From NCBI RefSeq assembly GCF_019583405.1, contig NZ_SZUU01000003.1, forward strand, positions 124,001 through 188,000: a stretch of DNA of 64,000 bases, given 5' to 3'. The DNA is from Bacteroides fragilis (GTDB lineage Bacteria > Bacteroidota > Bacteroidia > Bacteroidales > Bacteroidaceae). The notes under the pieces are model-generated. The model had not been told where the DNA came from. It made no database searches and saw only the letters and a list, made by a program, of their open reading frames with translations. Within the stretch, counting starts at the first letter, position 1. Each line of letters begins with the position of its first letter. The translations under genes were made by a program, and so were the position numbers. Below, one piece after another: positions 8,891 through 18,004 of this stretch.

Positions 8891-9997
8891 ATGGAAAAAA
8901 CGAAGCGGGATAGCAGACATATTGATCCTTTGAAAGATGAAGAGAAATTCTTCCAGTGGTTAAAATTCAAGAGCGTTCGGATGAATAGGGAGCGCCTCTC
9001 GAAAGATGATCATGAGCGTCTTCGTCAGCGGATCCATGCTTCTCTGCGCATGTTGCGGCGAAAACGGACCATCAGGAGGGGCGCCTATTATGGTATATCC
9101 GTGTGCATCGTTATTGCATTAGGAATCATTTCTTATTTGAATCGTTATGAGAGGGTGGAACCGGTAACGCCTGTTACTGAACAAAAAGCGGAGATTGTCT
9201 GGCAACCTTTGAAATCAGAAGATATCCGTTTGGTAAGTGGCGATAGTATAACTTCGTTTCGGCAGAATGTACACCTGCTCTTAACTAAGGATGGATCGGC
9301 TATGGTCTACCATCCCAACAGCGGACAAGAAAAGATCAGGATGGAACAGAATGAGGTCAATGAGTTGGTGGTTCCTTACGGTAAACGGTCGAAGGTGAAA
9401 CTGGAAGATGGAACAGAAATCTGGTTGAATTCCGGTTCTGTTCTTAAGTTTCCTACCCATTTCTCGGGAGAGAAGAGGGAAGTGAGCCTGAAAGGCGAAA
9501 TGTATGCCGAAGTAGCCGCAGATAGGAAGAAACCCTTCATAGTGCATACGGCACATTTCGATGTGCAGGTATATGGTACCCGCTTTAATGTATCAGCTTA
9601 TGAAGATGAGGCGTTTCCTTCGTGCGTACTTGTGGAAGGTATAGTCGGATTTCGTCCGGAGTCCGGTCCTGAGATACGCATGAAAGCAAACGAAAAAGTG
9701 TTCTATGATGGGAAGCAATGTGAAAAAAGAAAAGTTAGTGCCTCCAGATATACTTGCTGGAAGGAAGGTTATCTGGAATTGGATGATGCCAATATGGTGG
9801 ATGTACTGAATCGGATAGGACGATATTATAATCTATCGTTTAACTTCGGTGATAAGAAGCAACTGACCGGTAAGAGATGTTCGGGAAAGATCTATTTATC
9901 CGATAATATTGATAATGTATTGACGACTATATCATTACTGTATTCTACTGATTACAGGAAAGAAGAGCGGACTATTTTTATATCTGAGAACCCATAA
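8891..9997 (+). CDS. FecR-family anti-sigma factor
   Basis: The 368-residue protein has a cytoplasmic basic N-terminal part, one membrane helix (residues about 65-84, YYGISVCIVIALGIISYL), and a periplasmic FecR domain containing VPYGKRSKVKLEDGTEIWLN and FIVHTAHFDVQVYGTRFNVS. The end (DDANMVDVLNRIGRYYNLSF) matches DUF4974. Proteins of this type hold the sigma factor until an outer-membrane transporter with an STN domain signals substrate. It lies between the sigma factor gene and a small STN-domain gene, the order expected for a regulated SusC-type system that has lost its transporter. Confidence 0.92.
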   Translation: MEKTKRDSRHIDPLKDEEKFFQWLKFKSVRMNRERLSKDDHERLRQRIHASLRMLRRKRTIRRGAYYGISVCIVIALGIISYLNRYERVEPVTPVTEQKAEIVWQPLKSEDIRLVSGDSITSFRQNVHLLLTKDGSAMVYHPNSGQEKIRMEQNEVNELVVPYGKRSKVKLEDGTEIWLNSGSVLKFPTHFSGEKREVSLKGEMYAEVAADRKKPFIVHTAHFDVQVYGTRFNVSAYEDEAFPSCVLVEGIVGFRPESGPEIRMKANEKVFYDGKQCEKRKVSASRYTCWKEGYLELDDANMVDVLNRIGRYYNLSFNFGDKKQLTGKRCSGKIYLSDNIDNVLTTISLLYSTDYRKEERTIFISENP

Positions 9998-10187
9998 AAT
10001 GGTAGAGCCTATGGAATGACACTGAACACTATGACACGCACACACACAACCCCCACGAAAAGGATAGAGTGATATCCTTCCTCTAACTTACACACACGAC
10101 TACATATCAGAGCCGGGAAGCATGGTTATGCCCTCCGGGAAGGGATGCAATGGCCTGAATTTAGTATTATAACAACTGGAACAAAGC

Positions 10188-10631
10188 ATGAAAAGAGAAC
10201 GTATAGTAAGAACTGAAAACATTGATAAACAGAGAATAAAATATAGAGTATTGTTTGGCTTTATTTTCATTATGTGCTGTAATGGAGCAGTTTTATCATC
10301 AGAGGATGGTAAGATGCCGGACTGGAAATTTTCTTTTAATCTGAAACGTGTACCGATTATCCGGGTTTTTGATGAAATCGAGCAAAAGAGTGATTTTGTC
10401 TTTGCGTGGGCTTGCGATATAGACACTGAGATTCATAAGGAAATAAGTATTTGTGTTTCAGAAGAACCTATCCAAAGAGTGATGGAGAAGGTTTTAGAAG
10501 GATCGGGACTCGTTTTTCAGAGACTCGACAGGCAAATCGTGGTTTATCGTTTATTGGAGCACAATGCCTGTAGAGCAACTGTTCGCAAGGATAGTGTGAG
10601 GATAATGACAAAGGTGGGACCAAACGACTGA
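10188..10631 (+). CDS. stand-alone STN (secretin/TonB N-terminal) domain protein, probably a remnant of a SusC-type transporter
   Basis: The 147-residue protein has a membrane-type leader (residues about 20-38, VLFGFIFIMCCNGAVLSS) and then one STN domain (FNLKRVPIIRVFDEIEQKSD to GSGLVFQRLDRQIVVYR). In FecIR-type systems this domain forms the periplasmic signalling end of a TonB-dependent receptor and contacts FecR. The reading frame ends about 30 residues after the domain, with no CarboxypepD_reg, plug or barrel region. The next gene is on the other strand. It may be a truncated SusC gene or a genuine small periplasmic partner of FecR. Domain call firm, function inferred. Confidence 0.75.
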   Translation: MKRERIVRTENIDKQRIKYRVLFGFIFIMCCNGAVLSSEDGKMPDWKFSFNLKRVPIIRVFDEIEQKSDFVFAWACDIDTEIHKEISICVSEEPIQRVMEKVLEGSGLVFQRLDRQIVVYRLLEHNACRATVRKDSVRIMTKVGPND

Positions 10632-10653
10632 AAGAGGGATTGGCACCGACTCT

Positions 10654-11337
10654 TTATCGTTTTTCGTTCCACTCTGTCAGGAGTGCTAAATCGGGTATGC
10701 GGATTTCTTTCCGGTGGAGTTCCAGCAGATTTAATTCCTGCAATCCGTTGAGAGCTTTTGATACGTTCAGGCGAGTATCATCCAGCATGCGTGCCAAATC
10801 ATCCATTTTCACTTTAAACAGTTTTTCGCCTGTCATTCTTTCGATATGCCCCAATATAAAACGGATTATTTTATCTTCAATGTCCTTGGGAGCTTTATCC
10901 CACAAACGAGTGTAAAGGTTCTGTGCACGGTTGCTGACGATATTCATATAATTGAGGCGGAAAATATCGTATTTGAACAGTTCACCCATGACGAATGATT
11001 TGCTGATACTTACCATTTGTGCTTCTTCATTATGAGAAATATAGGTAGATATATACCGGGTGTTCATTCCAAACATGGAGTAAGGTTCCAATACGGCAGG
11101 AGCTTCGAAATACTCTATGACAGTCAGTGTCTCGTCTTCCGATACGGTGACGGAAGAGAGCTTGCCTTTTAGCAAAAAAAGTAACTGGTCACATACTTCA
11201 CCGCTTTTTATCAACGGTTCTCCTGTCTTATGACGGGTGAAATGAAGTTTTACTTTTTCTAATATATTTGTAAAATCCTCATGACAAAGTCCCTGAAACA
11301 GGGGGAGTTGTAACAAGGTGTCGAACATGGTTTCCAT
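10654..11337 (-). CDS. Crp/Fnr family transcription regulator
   Basis: The 227-residue protein has an N-terminal cyclic-nucleotide-binding-like beta barrel ([20 protein letters not shown]) and a C-terminal winged helix ([20 protein letters not shown]). No clear cAMP-binding RxS pocket or iron-sulfur cysteine set is visible, so the ligand is unknown. I use the start at 11337 (METMFDTLL); 11328 is also possible. A minus-strand -7 box at 11363-11370 rules out the much longer reading frame upstream. It faces the STN remnant tail to tail and is divergent from marC. Confidence 0.9.
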   Translation of the reverse strand: METMFDTLLQLPLFQGLCHEDFTNILEKVKLHFTRHKTGEPLIKSGEVCDQLLFLLKGKLSSVTVSEDETLTVIEYFEAPAVLEPYSMFGMNTRYISTYISHNEEAQMVSISKSFVMGELFKYDIFRLNYMNIVSNRAQNLYTRLWDKAPKDIEDKIIRFILGHIERMTGEKLFKVKMDDLARMLDDTRLNVSKALNGLQELNLLELHRKEIRIPDLALLTEWNEKR

Positions 11338-11362
11338 ATATCGTAATCTTCTAATTTGAAAG

Positions 11363-11370
11363 CAAATGTA
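11363..11370 (-). promoter_or_regulatory. -7 box of the Crp/Fnr gene
   Basis: Minus strand reads TACATTTG, matching TAnnTTTG, 26 bases before the chosen start codon. Confidence 0.55.
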
Positions 11371-11462
11371 ACGATAATAGGGGTTGGCTGAAACCATCTT
11401 CTTCTTCTTTTTGTTTTTTTTATTATTTCTTAAAGATGGTAGTGATTACCTAAAACAATCTC

Positions 11463-11493
11463 TTGCGAGATGCATAAAAATGAAGTATATTTG
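11463..11493 (+). promoter_or_regulatory. marC promoter
   Basis: TTG (11463-11465), a 20-base gap, then TATATTTG (11486-11493) give a near-perfect Bacteroides promoter. The predicted transcript starts only about a dozen bases before the ATG at 11513. A strong Shine-Dalgarno (AAGGAGG at 11501-11507) lies between, unusual for this genome. Confidence 0.6.
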
Positions 11494-11512
11494 CAGGAAA
11501 AAGGAGGATGTC

Positions 11513-12109
11513 ATGTTTGCAAACTTTAATTTTCAACAGATGGTTAGCGCGTTTATCGTGCTTTTTGCTGTGATTGATATTATTGGTTCTATTCCTATTA
11601 TCATCAATCTGAAGGAGAAGGGAAAAGATGTGAATGCTACGAAAGCAACCGTTATTTCGTTTGCATTAATGATTGGCTTTTTTTATGCCGGTGACTTTAT
11701 GTTGAAACTGTTTCATGTTGATATTGAATCCTTTGCCGTGGCGGGTGCGTTTGTTATTTTCCTGATGTCTTTGGAGATGATTCTGGATGTGGAAATCTTC
11801 AAGAACCAGGGACCGATAAAAGAGGCTACGCTTGTACCTTTGGTATTCCCTCTGCTGGCAGGTGCCGGTGCATTTACTACATTGCTTTCTTTACGGGCCG
11901 AATATGCCAGTATCAATATTGTGATCGCTTTGATTCTGAATATGTTGTGGGTGTATTTCGTTGTCAGTATGACAGGACGTGTGGAACGTTTTTTGGGCAA
12001 GGGAGGCATCTATATTATTCGTAAATTCTTTGGTATTATTCTGTTGGCTATTTCTGTTAGATTATTTACCGCTAATATTACATTATTGATTGCTGCATTA
12101 CAGAAGTAA
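11513..12109 (+). CDS. MarC family integral membrane protein
   Basis: The 198-residue protein is almost entirely hydrophobic, with about six membrane helices, and carries the MarC family stretches VLFAVIDIIGSIPIIINL and VPLVFPLLAGAGAFTTLLSL. MarC proteins were once linked to multiple antibiotic resistance, but that role is not supported and their function is unknown. I chose the ATG at 11513 because a strong AAGGAGG lies six bases upstream and family similarity begins there. Single-gene unit, convergent with the rhomboid gene. Confidence 0.88.
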   Translation: MFANFNFQQMVSAFIVLFAVIDIIGSIPIIINLKEKGKDVNATKATVISFALMIGFFYAGDFMLKLFHVDIESFAVAGAFVIFLMSLEMILDVEIFKNQGPIKEATLVPLVFPLLAGAGAFTTLLSLRAEYASINIVIALILNMLWVYFVVSMTGRVERFLGKGGIYIIRKFFGIILLAISVRLFTANITLLIAALQK

Positions 12110-12150
12110 TCGGTATTCTCGTTAACTATTGTAGAAACTGGGATGAAAAA

Positions 12151-12822
12151 CTATTCTTTTTCACACTCAGGCTCTTTTTCCGTTTCGTCGTCATCGGTTT
12201 CATTTGCTTCATTAGCATCCTCCTCTTCCTCTTCATTTGCGAATGGCTCAGGCTTTTGTGGACCATAGTTCATAAAAGCAAAGGCACAGATGGTACCGGT
12301 GACAGCTCCACTCAGATGTCCCTCCCACGAAGTACCCGATGGTGTGAAATAAGGAAGCATATTCCATACTAAGCCTCCATAGAGGAAGGTTACTAAGAGA
12401 GAGATGGCAATCAGGGGAACATATTTTCGTAAGAGCCCGCTAAAGAAAAGAAAAAAAGCCAAGCCGTAAATAATGCCACTGGCTCCGATATGCCATCCGG
12501 GCTTGCCGATAAGGAATGTGATGGTTCCGCATCCTATCCAGATGATAAAAAAAATCAGAGGTGCAATGCTCCTATAAAAGTAAAAAAGACACCATGAAAG
12601 GAAGAATAACGGTAAAGTGTTGGTAAGTAAATGCCTGAAGCCACTGTGTATAAGAGGATGCGCGAAAATACCAAACATCCCTTTTTTTGACAATGGATAT
12701 ACTCCTAATCTGGTAAAGTCCCAGCCCATGCCTACCTCTAAAACTTTTATTGTATAAAGGATAAAAATTAGGAACAGAGGAAGCACCATTGCTATCAGGA
12801 TTCGTCGAACATCTGGCTTCAT
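12151..12822 (-). CDS. rhomboid family intramembrane serine protease with acidic tail
   Basis: The 223-residue protein has six predicted membrane helices. The rhomboid hallmarks are present: HLLTN (helix 2 His and Asn), the catalytic serine in GASGIIYG, and the catalytic histidine in WEGHLSG. It should cleave membrane proteins within the bilayer; the substrate is unknown. The last 35 residues form an acidic, Glu/Asp-rich cytoplasmic tail (residues about 195-223) not part of the catalytic core. It is divergent from the glycogen operon, with 170 bases between them. Confidence 0.92.
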   Translation of the reverse strand: MKPDVRRILIAMVLPLFLIFILYTIKVLEVGMGWDFTRLGVYPLSKKGMFGIFAHPLIHSGFRHLLTNTLPLFFLSWCLFYFYRSIAPLIFFIIWIGCGTITFLIGKPGWHIGASGIIYGLAFFLFFSGLLRKYVPLIAISLLVTFLYGGLVWNMLPYFTPSGTSWEGHLSGAVTGTICAFAFMNYGPQKPEPFANEEEEEDANEANETDDDETEKEPECEKE

Positions 12823-12898
12823 ATTGGCATATTTCTTTAAATTTTATACAATGCTACGAATATTTGCCTTGAAAATAAAAAATAAACTCCCTTTTTAT

Positions 12899-12928
12899 TT
12901 TGTTTTTTACCTTTAATTCGTATTTTTG
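12899..12928 (+). promoter_or_regulatory. promoter of the glycogen operon
   Basis: TTTG at 12899-12902, an 18-base gap and TATTTTTG at 12921-12928 match the Bacteroides sigma factor consensus. The first gene starts at 12993, leaving a leader of about 57 bases. Confidence 0.65.
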
Positions 12929-12992
12929 GGCATCATACTTATATTATATACTATGATAACCGAAATAATTAACCTTTAAATAATGCACAACT

Positions 12993-14933
12993 ATGAGTTA
13001 TTTACATTTTGACAAGACTCTGATGATAAATCTTGAGGAATCTTTACCAAGGGAGATTCTCCGGACGAATAAATCAGGAGCTTATCATTGTACAACGATT
13101 GTAGATTGTAACACACGCAAATATCATGGATTGCTGGTGATTCCCGTACCCAATCTGGACGATGAAAATCATGTGCTGCTGTCTTCTCTGGATGAAACGG
13201 TAATTCAACACGGTGCGGAGTTTAACCTGGGATTGCATAAGTATCAAGGAAATCACTTTAGTCCGAATGGACATAAGTATATCCGTGAGTTTGACTGCGA
13301 ACATATTCCGGCAACAACTTACCGTGTGGGAGGAGTCATACTTCGTAAAGAAAAAATCTTTGTACATCATGAGAACCGGATTCTGATCCGTTACACCTTG
13401 GTCGATGCACACTCTGCTACTACTCTTCGCTTCCGCCCGTTCCTCGCTTTCCGTAGTGTACGCGAATATACACACGAGAATTCGCAGGCGAGCCGTGACT
13501 ATCAATTGGTAGAGAACGGTATTAAAACTTGTATGTATCCCGGATATCCGGAATTATTCATGCAATTGAATAAGAAGAATGAATTCCACTTTGATCCGAA
13601 CTGGTATAGAGGAATTGAATATCCGAAAGAACAAGAGAGAGGATATGACTTCAATGAAGACCTTTATGTTCCCGGATATTTCGAAGTTGATATAAAGAAA
13701 GGAGAGAGCATTATTTTCTCTGCCGGTATTTCAGAAATTTCTCCACGTCGGCTAAAGCAAACTTTTGATGCGGAAGTGGCCGACCGTACGCCGCGGGATA
13801 GCTTCTATCACTGCCTGAAGAATTCTGCCCATCAATTCCATAATAAGCAGGAAGAAGATCATTATATTCTGGCCGGATATCCCTGGTTTAAATGCCGTGC
13901 CCGCGATATGTTCGTGGCCTTGCCGGGATTGACGCTTGCCGTGGACGAGACAGATGAATTTGAAGATGTGATGGAGACAGCCCGTAAAGCGATTGGTAAC
14001 TATATTAAAAGCGAACCGATTGGCTGTAAGATATACGAGATGGATGATCCGGATGTATTGTTGTGGGCTGTATGGGCCTTGCAGCAGTATGCAAAGGAGA
14101 CGAGTCGTGAACAATGTCGTGCCAAATATGGTTCTTTGTTAGAAGAAATCATTGATTTTATTCGTCAGCGTAAACATGATAATTTGTTCCTGCACGAAAA
14201 CGGGTTACTTTATGCCAATGGTGCAGATAGGGCGATCACATGGATGAACTCCACGGTTAACGGACGTCCGGTTATTCCACGCACGGGTTATATTGTAGAG
14301 ATAAATGCTTTGTGGTATAATGCTTTGCGATTTATTGCCGATTTAGTTCGCGAGGGTGGTAACGGATTGTTGGCCGATTCGCTGGATGCACAGGCTGAAG
14401 TAACCGGAAAATCATTTGTGGAAGTATTCCGCAATGAATATGGTTATCTGTTGGATTATGTAGACGGAAATATGATGGATTGGAGCGTACGTCCCAACAT
14501 GATATTTACGGTTGCCTTCGATTATTCTCCTCTTGACCGGGTGCAAAAGAAGCAAGTACTCGATATTGTGACGAAGGAATTACTTACTCCGAAGGGACTC
14601 CGAACATTGAGTCCGAAGAGCGGCGGATATAATCCGAATTATGTGGGTCCTCAGATCCAGAGAGACTATGCTTATCATCAAGGTACGGCTTGGCCGTGGT
14701 TGATGGGATTCTACATGGAGGCTTATCTGCGAATCTATAAGATGAGCGGTATCTCGTTTGTAGAACGCCAGTTAATCGGCCTTGAAGACGAGATGACCAG
14801 CCATTGCGTTGGTTCATTGCCTGAATTGTTTGATGGAAACCCTCCTTTTAAAGGTAGAGGAGCGGTATCGTTTGCAATGAATGTGGCAGAGATTTTGCGT
14901 ATCTTGAAGCTGTTGTCTAAATATAATTTATAG
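12993..14933 (+). CDS. glycogen debranching enzyme (GH133 type)
   Basis: The 646-residue protein has an N-terminal beta-rich domain (residues about 15-240, from REILRTNKSGAYHCTTIVDC) and a C-terminal (alpha/alpha)6 barrel with GYPWFKCRARDMFVALPGLT and the late QGTAWPWLMGFYMEAYL motif. Both match the bacterial amylo-alpha-1,6-glucosidase family, which removes branch points from glycogen. It is the first gene of a three-gene operon: the GT4 synthase starts 14 bases after its stop and a GH57 enzyme follows. Together they suggest turnover of stored glycogen in the cytoplasm; no signal peptide is seen. The promoter is at 12899-12928. Confidence 0.92.
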   Translation: MSYLHFDKTLMINLEESLPREILRTNKSGAYHCTTIVDCNTRKYHGLLVIPVPNLDDENHVLLSSLDETVIQHGAEFNLGLHKYQGNHFSPNGHKYIREFDCEHIPATTYRVGGVILRKEKIFVHHENRILIRYTLVDAHSATTLRFRPFLAFRSVREYTHENSQASRDYQLVENGIKTCMYPGYPELFMQLNKKNEFHFDPNWYRGIEYPKEQERGYDFNEDLYVPGYFEVDIKKGESIIFSAGISEISPRRLKQTFDAEVADRTPRDSFYHCLKNSAHQFHNKQEEDHYILAGYPWFKCRARDMFVALPGLTLAVDETDEFEDVMETARKAIGNYIKSEPIGCKIYEMDDPDVLLWAVWALQQYAKETSREQCRAKYGSLLEEIIDFIRQRKHDNLFLHENGLLYANGADRAITWMNSTVNGRPVIPRTGYIVEINALWYNALRFIADLVREGGNGLLADSLDAQAEVTGKSFVEVFRNEYGYLLDYVDGNMMDWSVRPNMIFTVAFDYSPLDRVQKKQVLDIVTKELLTPKGLRTLSPKSGGYNPNYVGPQIQRDYAYHQGTAWPWLMGFYMEAYLRIYKMSGISFVERQLIGLEDEMTSHCVGSLPELFDGNPPFKGRGAVSFAMNVAEILRILKLLSKYNL

Positions 14934-14947
14934 GAGGAGGGACGAAG

Positions 14948-16222
14948 ATGAAAGTTTTAATGTTTGGATGGGAGTTCCCCCCGCATATCTTAGGAGGTTT
15001 AGGAACTGCCAGCTATGGTTTGACGAAAGGGATGTCTCAACAAGAGGATATGGAGATTACGTTCTGTATTCCCAAACCTTGGGGGGATGAAGACCAAAGT
15101 TTCCTGAGAATAATCGGTATGAATAGCACACCGATTGTGTGGAGGAATGTAGATTGGGATTATGTGAAAGGGCGTGTCGGTTCGTACATGGATCCCCAGT
15201 TATATTTTGACCTGCGCGATCATATTTATGCTGATTTCAATTATCTGAATGCAAACGATCTGGGATGTATTGAATTCTCTGGGCGTTATCCGGATAACCT
15301 GCATGAAGAAATCAATAATTACTCGATTGTGGCAGGAGTCATAGCACGGCAGCAGGAGTTTGAAATCATCCACTCACATGACTGGTTGACTTATCCGGCA
15401 GGAATACATGCAAAACAAGTATCGGGTAAACCATTGGTGATTCATGTACATGCTACCGATTTCGACCGTAGCCGTGGTAATGTGAATCCAACTGTATATG
15501 CCATTGAAAAAAATGGTATGGATCATGCCGATCATATTATGTGTGTAAGTGAACTGACTCGTCAGACAGTGATTCATAAATACTTCCAGGATCCGAAGAA
15601 AGTGTCGACAGTACACAATGCAGTCTCTCCTTTATCACAAGAAATACAGGATATTGTACCCAATAAAAATCCTAAAGAAAAGGTTGTTACTTTTCTGGGA
15701 CGTATTACGATGCAGAAAGGACCGGAATATTTTGTGGAGGCAGCTGCAATGGTGTTGAAGCGTACGCGGAATGTACGTTTTGTGATGGCCGGTAGCGGTG
15801 ATATGATGGATCAGATGATTCGTCTGGCTGCTGAAAGGGGGATTGCGGACCGTTTCCACTTCCCGGGATTTATGAAAGGAAAACAAGTATACGAGGTACT
15901 AAAAGCCAGTGATGTATACATTATGCCTTCGGTATCCGAACCTTTTGGTATCTCTCCGTTAGAGGCTATGCAGTGTAGTGTCCCAAGCATCATTTCCAAA
16001 CAGTCCGGTTGTGCCGAGATTCTGGAAAAGTGTATTAAGACCGATTATTGGGATATACATGCTATGGCGGATGCTATCTATTCTATCTGTACCTATCCGG
16101 CTATGTACGAGTATCTCCGTGATGAAGGTAAGAAAGAGGTGGATGAAATTAAGTGGGAGAATGTAGGCTATAAAGTTCGCGGCATCTACGATGAGGTTAT
16201 AAAAAATTATGGAAAACAATAA
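14948..16222 (+). CDS. GT4 family glycosyltransferase, probable glycogen synthase
   Basis: The 424-residue protein has the GT-B double Rossmann fold: an N-terminal glycine-rich acceptor loop (FPPHILGGLGTASYGL), HSHDWLTYPAG, and the C-terminal nucleotide-sugar site SVSEPFGISPLEAMQ with the EX7E pattern. The context between a debranching enzyme and a GH57 hydrolase points to glucan elongation, as in the MalP-type or glycogen synthase branch of GT4. The sugar donor cannot be read directly. AGGAGGGACG lies just before the ATG at 14948, a strong ribosome site. Only 12 bases separate it from the GH57 gene. Confidence 0.88.
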   Translation: MKVLMFGWEFPPHILGGLGTASYGLTKGMSQQEDMEITFCIPKPWGDEDQSFLRIIGMNSTPIVWRNVDWDYVKGRVGSYMDPQLYFDLRDHIYADFNYLNANDLGCIEFSGRYPDNLHEEINNYSIVAGVIARQQEFEIIHSHDWLTYPAGIHAKQVSGKPLVIHVHATDFDRSRGNVNPTVYAIEKNGMDHADHIMCVSELTRQTVIHKYFQDPKKVSTVHNAVSPLSQEIQDIVPNKNPKEKVVTFLGRITMQKGPEYFVEAAAMVLKRTRNVRFVMAGSGDMMDQMIRLAAERGIADRFHFPGFMKGKQVYEVLKASDVYIMPSVSEPFGISPLEAMQCSVPSIISKQSGCAEILEKCIKTDYWDIHAMADAIYSICTYPAMYEYLRDEGKKEVDEIKWENVGYKVRGIYDEVIKNYGKQ

Positions 16223-16234
16223 AACAATATAGAT

Positions 16235-17623
16235 ATGAGAACAATCTGTCTTTATTTTGAGATACATCAAATTATTCATCTGAAACGTTACCGCTTCTTC
16301 GACATTGGTGCCGATCATTACTATTATGATGATTATGCCAATGAGACAGGTATTAATGAGGTTGCCGAACGTTCTTATATTCCGGCTCTCAATGCATTGA
16401 TTGAAATGGTGAAGAACTCCGGGGGGGGCTTTAAAGTGGCTCTTTCTATTTCGGGAGTAGCATTGGAACAACTCGAAATTCATGCACCTGCTGTAATTGA
16501 CTTGTTGCATGTATTAAACGATACAGGCTGCTGCGAATTTTTGGCCGAGCCATATTCTCACGGCTTGTCATCATTGGCCAATGAAGACTGTTTCCGTGAA
16601 GAAGTGATGCGCCAGAGCGACAAGATGAAACAGATGTTTGGTAAAGCACCGAAAGTATTCCGCAACTCCAGTCTGATCTATTCGGATGAAATAGGAGCTA
16701 CGGTAGCAAGCATGGGTTTCAAAGGTATGTTGACTGAAGGCGCTAAACACATATTGGGTTGGAAGAGTCCGCATTATGTATACCATTGCAATCAGGCTCC
16801 CAGCCTGAAGTTATTGTTGAGAGACTTTAAGTTGTCCGATGATATCGGTCTGCGTTTCTCTAATTCCGATTGGAGTGAGTATCCGTTATTCGCTGATAAA
16901 TATATGGGTTGGATCGATGCTTTGCCACAAGAAGAACAAGTAATCAATATCTTTATGGAACTGAAGGCACTGGGGATGGCTCAGCCGTTATCATCCAATA
17001 TCTTGGAGTTCCTGAAAGCTCTTCCGTATTGTGCGAAAGAAAAAGGAATCACTTTTTCTACTCCGTCGGAGATTATTTCAAAATTGAAATCAGTCTCTCA
17101 ATTGGACGTACCCTATCCGATGTCATGGGTAGACGAAGAAAGAGATACCAGCAGTTGGTTGGGCAATGTCCTGCAGCGTGAAGCATTCAATAAGCTATAT
17201 AGTGTAGCCGAGCGCGTACATCTCTGTGATGATCGTCGTATCAAGCAAGACTGGGATTATCTGCAGGCCAGCAATAACTTCCACTTTATGACTACCAAGA
17301 ATACCGGCGTAGGGCTGAATCGGGGTATTTATGATTCTCCTTATGATGCGTTTACCAACTATATGAATATTTTGGGTGACTTCATTAAGCGTGTAAATTC
17401 TCTCTATCCTGAAGATATTGACAATGAAGAGTTGAATTCATTGTTGACAACGATCAAGAATCAGGGAGAAGAAATTGCCGAGTTGCATAAGGAGGTTGAT
17501 AAACTGGAAGCAAAGGCAGCAAAAGCTACCAAAGCAAAAGCGGAACCCAAAGTTACTGCTTCTAAAAAGGCAGCAGCAAAGAAACCTGCTACGAAGAAGA
17601 CAGCTGCAAAGAAAGAGGATTAA
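16235..17623 (+). CDS. GH57 family glycoside hydrolase with lysine/alanine-rich tail
   Basis: The 462-residue protein starts with the GH57 pattern ICLYFEIHQIIHLKRYRF and carries CEFLAEPYSHGLSSL, the region of the catalytic glutamate, and SLIYSDEIGATVASMGFKG. GH57 enzymes act on alpha-glucans (alpha-amylase, 4-alpha-glucanotransferase or branching activity); the precise one is not clear. After a coiled segment (residues about 410-430) the last 35 residues are a low-complexity Lys/Ala/Thr tail like that of histone H1 or HU-type proteins. It closes the glycogen operon and is followed by strong hairpins. Confidence 0.9.
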   Translation: MRTICLYFEIHQIIHLKRYRFFDIGADHYYYDDYANETGINEVAERSYIPALNALIEMVKNSGGGFKVALSISGVALEQLEIHAPAVIDLLHVLNDTGCCEFLAEPYSHGLSSLANEDCFREEVMRQSDKMKQMFGKAPKVFRNSSLIYSDEIGATVASMGFKGMLTEGAKHILGWKSPHYVYHCNQAPSLKLLLRDFKLSDDIGLRFSNSDWSEYPLFADKYMGWIDALPQEEQVINIFMELKALGMAQPLSSNILEFLKALPYCAKEKGITFSTPSEIISKLKSVSQLDVPYPMSWVDEERDTSSWLGNVLQREAFNKLYSVAERVHLCDDRRIKQDWDYLQASNNFHFMTTKNTGVGLNRGIYDSPYDAFTNYMNILGDFIKRVNSLYPEDIDNEELNSLLTTIKNQGEEIAELHKEVDKLEAKAAKATKAKAEPKVTASKKAAAKKPATKKTAAKKED

Positions 17624-17665
17624 TATAGTTCAAGAACATGCTTTAGTGCAAACTAGTGGAAAGGG

Positions 17666-17690
17666 GGCTGTCCAAAAATATTGGATGGCC
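17666..17690 (+). terminator. terminator of the glycogen operon
   Basis: GGCTGTCCAA pairs with TTGGATGGCC (two G-U pairs) across a 5-base loop, and the stem can extend outward by several wobble pairs. It lies 42 bases after the GH57 stop codon and is followed by TCTTACTGTTATTTT. Confidence 0.6.
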
Positions 17691-17813
17691 TCTTACTGTT
17701 ATTTTACAGTTTAAAAGTAAAAGACGTGAAATGACCCTTATCTCTTGATAAGAAGAGTAATAGTCCAAGTTTATTAAATGGTATTGCTTTGTAGATTTAT
17801 AAATAGTAAATTG

Positions 17814-17852
17814 AAAAGTAAGGAGCTGACTTTGGGGACACCCTTACTTTTT
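17814..17852 (+). terminator. second plus-strand hairpin with T-run
   Basis: AAAAGTAAGG (17814-17823) pairs with CCTTACTTTT (17842-17851), an 18-base loop between, followed by more T. Possible backup terminator or end of an unseen small transcript. Confidence 0.45.
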
Positions 17853-17928
17853 TATGGAGAGAAAGGTGTTTCTGCTTTAATTTGCTACATCTTTTATTCT
17901 TTACATGAAACATAAGAAGAATAAGACT

Positions 17929-17988
17929 TATAAAACAATTAAGACGGTGTAAATGAAGAATCATTTACACCGTCTTAATTGTTTTATA
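17929..17988. terminator. perfect 28-bp hairpin, bidirectional terminator
   Basis: Arms 17929-17956 and 17961-17988 are perfectly complementary over 28 bp with a 4-base loop (AGAA). A-rich and T-rich ends on both sides allow it to stop transcripts from either direction. It ends 16 bases before the stop codon of the convergent DUF4270 gene. Confidence 0.85.
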
Positions 17989-18004
17989 TACTGAAAATGT
18001 TTGG

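Larger units (their letters stand above)
17624..18004. other. gene-free spacer with three hairpins
   Basis: No open reading frame with gene-like composition is seen. The spacer lies between convergent operons and holds two plus-strand terminator-like hairpins (17666-17690 and 17814-17852) and one very strong bidirectional hairpin (17929-17988). The 120 bases between the first two hairpins could be a small RNA, but I see no matching promoter. Confidence 0.6.

Noticed and set aside
11513..12109. Antibiotic resistance gene (MarC label)
   Set aside because: The family name is historical; the sequence gives no support for a resistance role.
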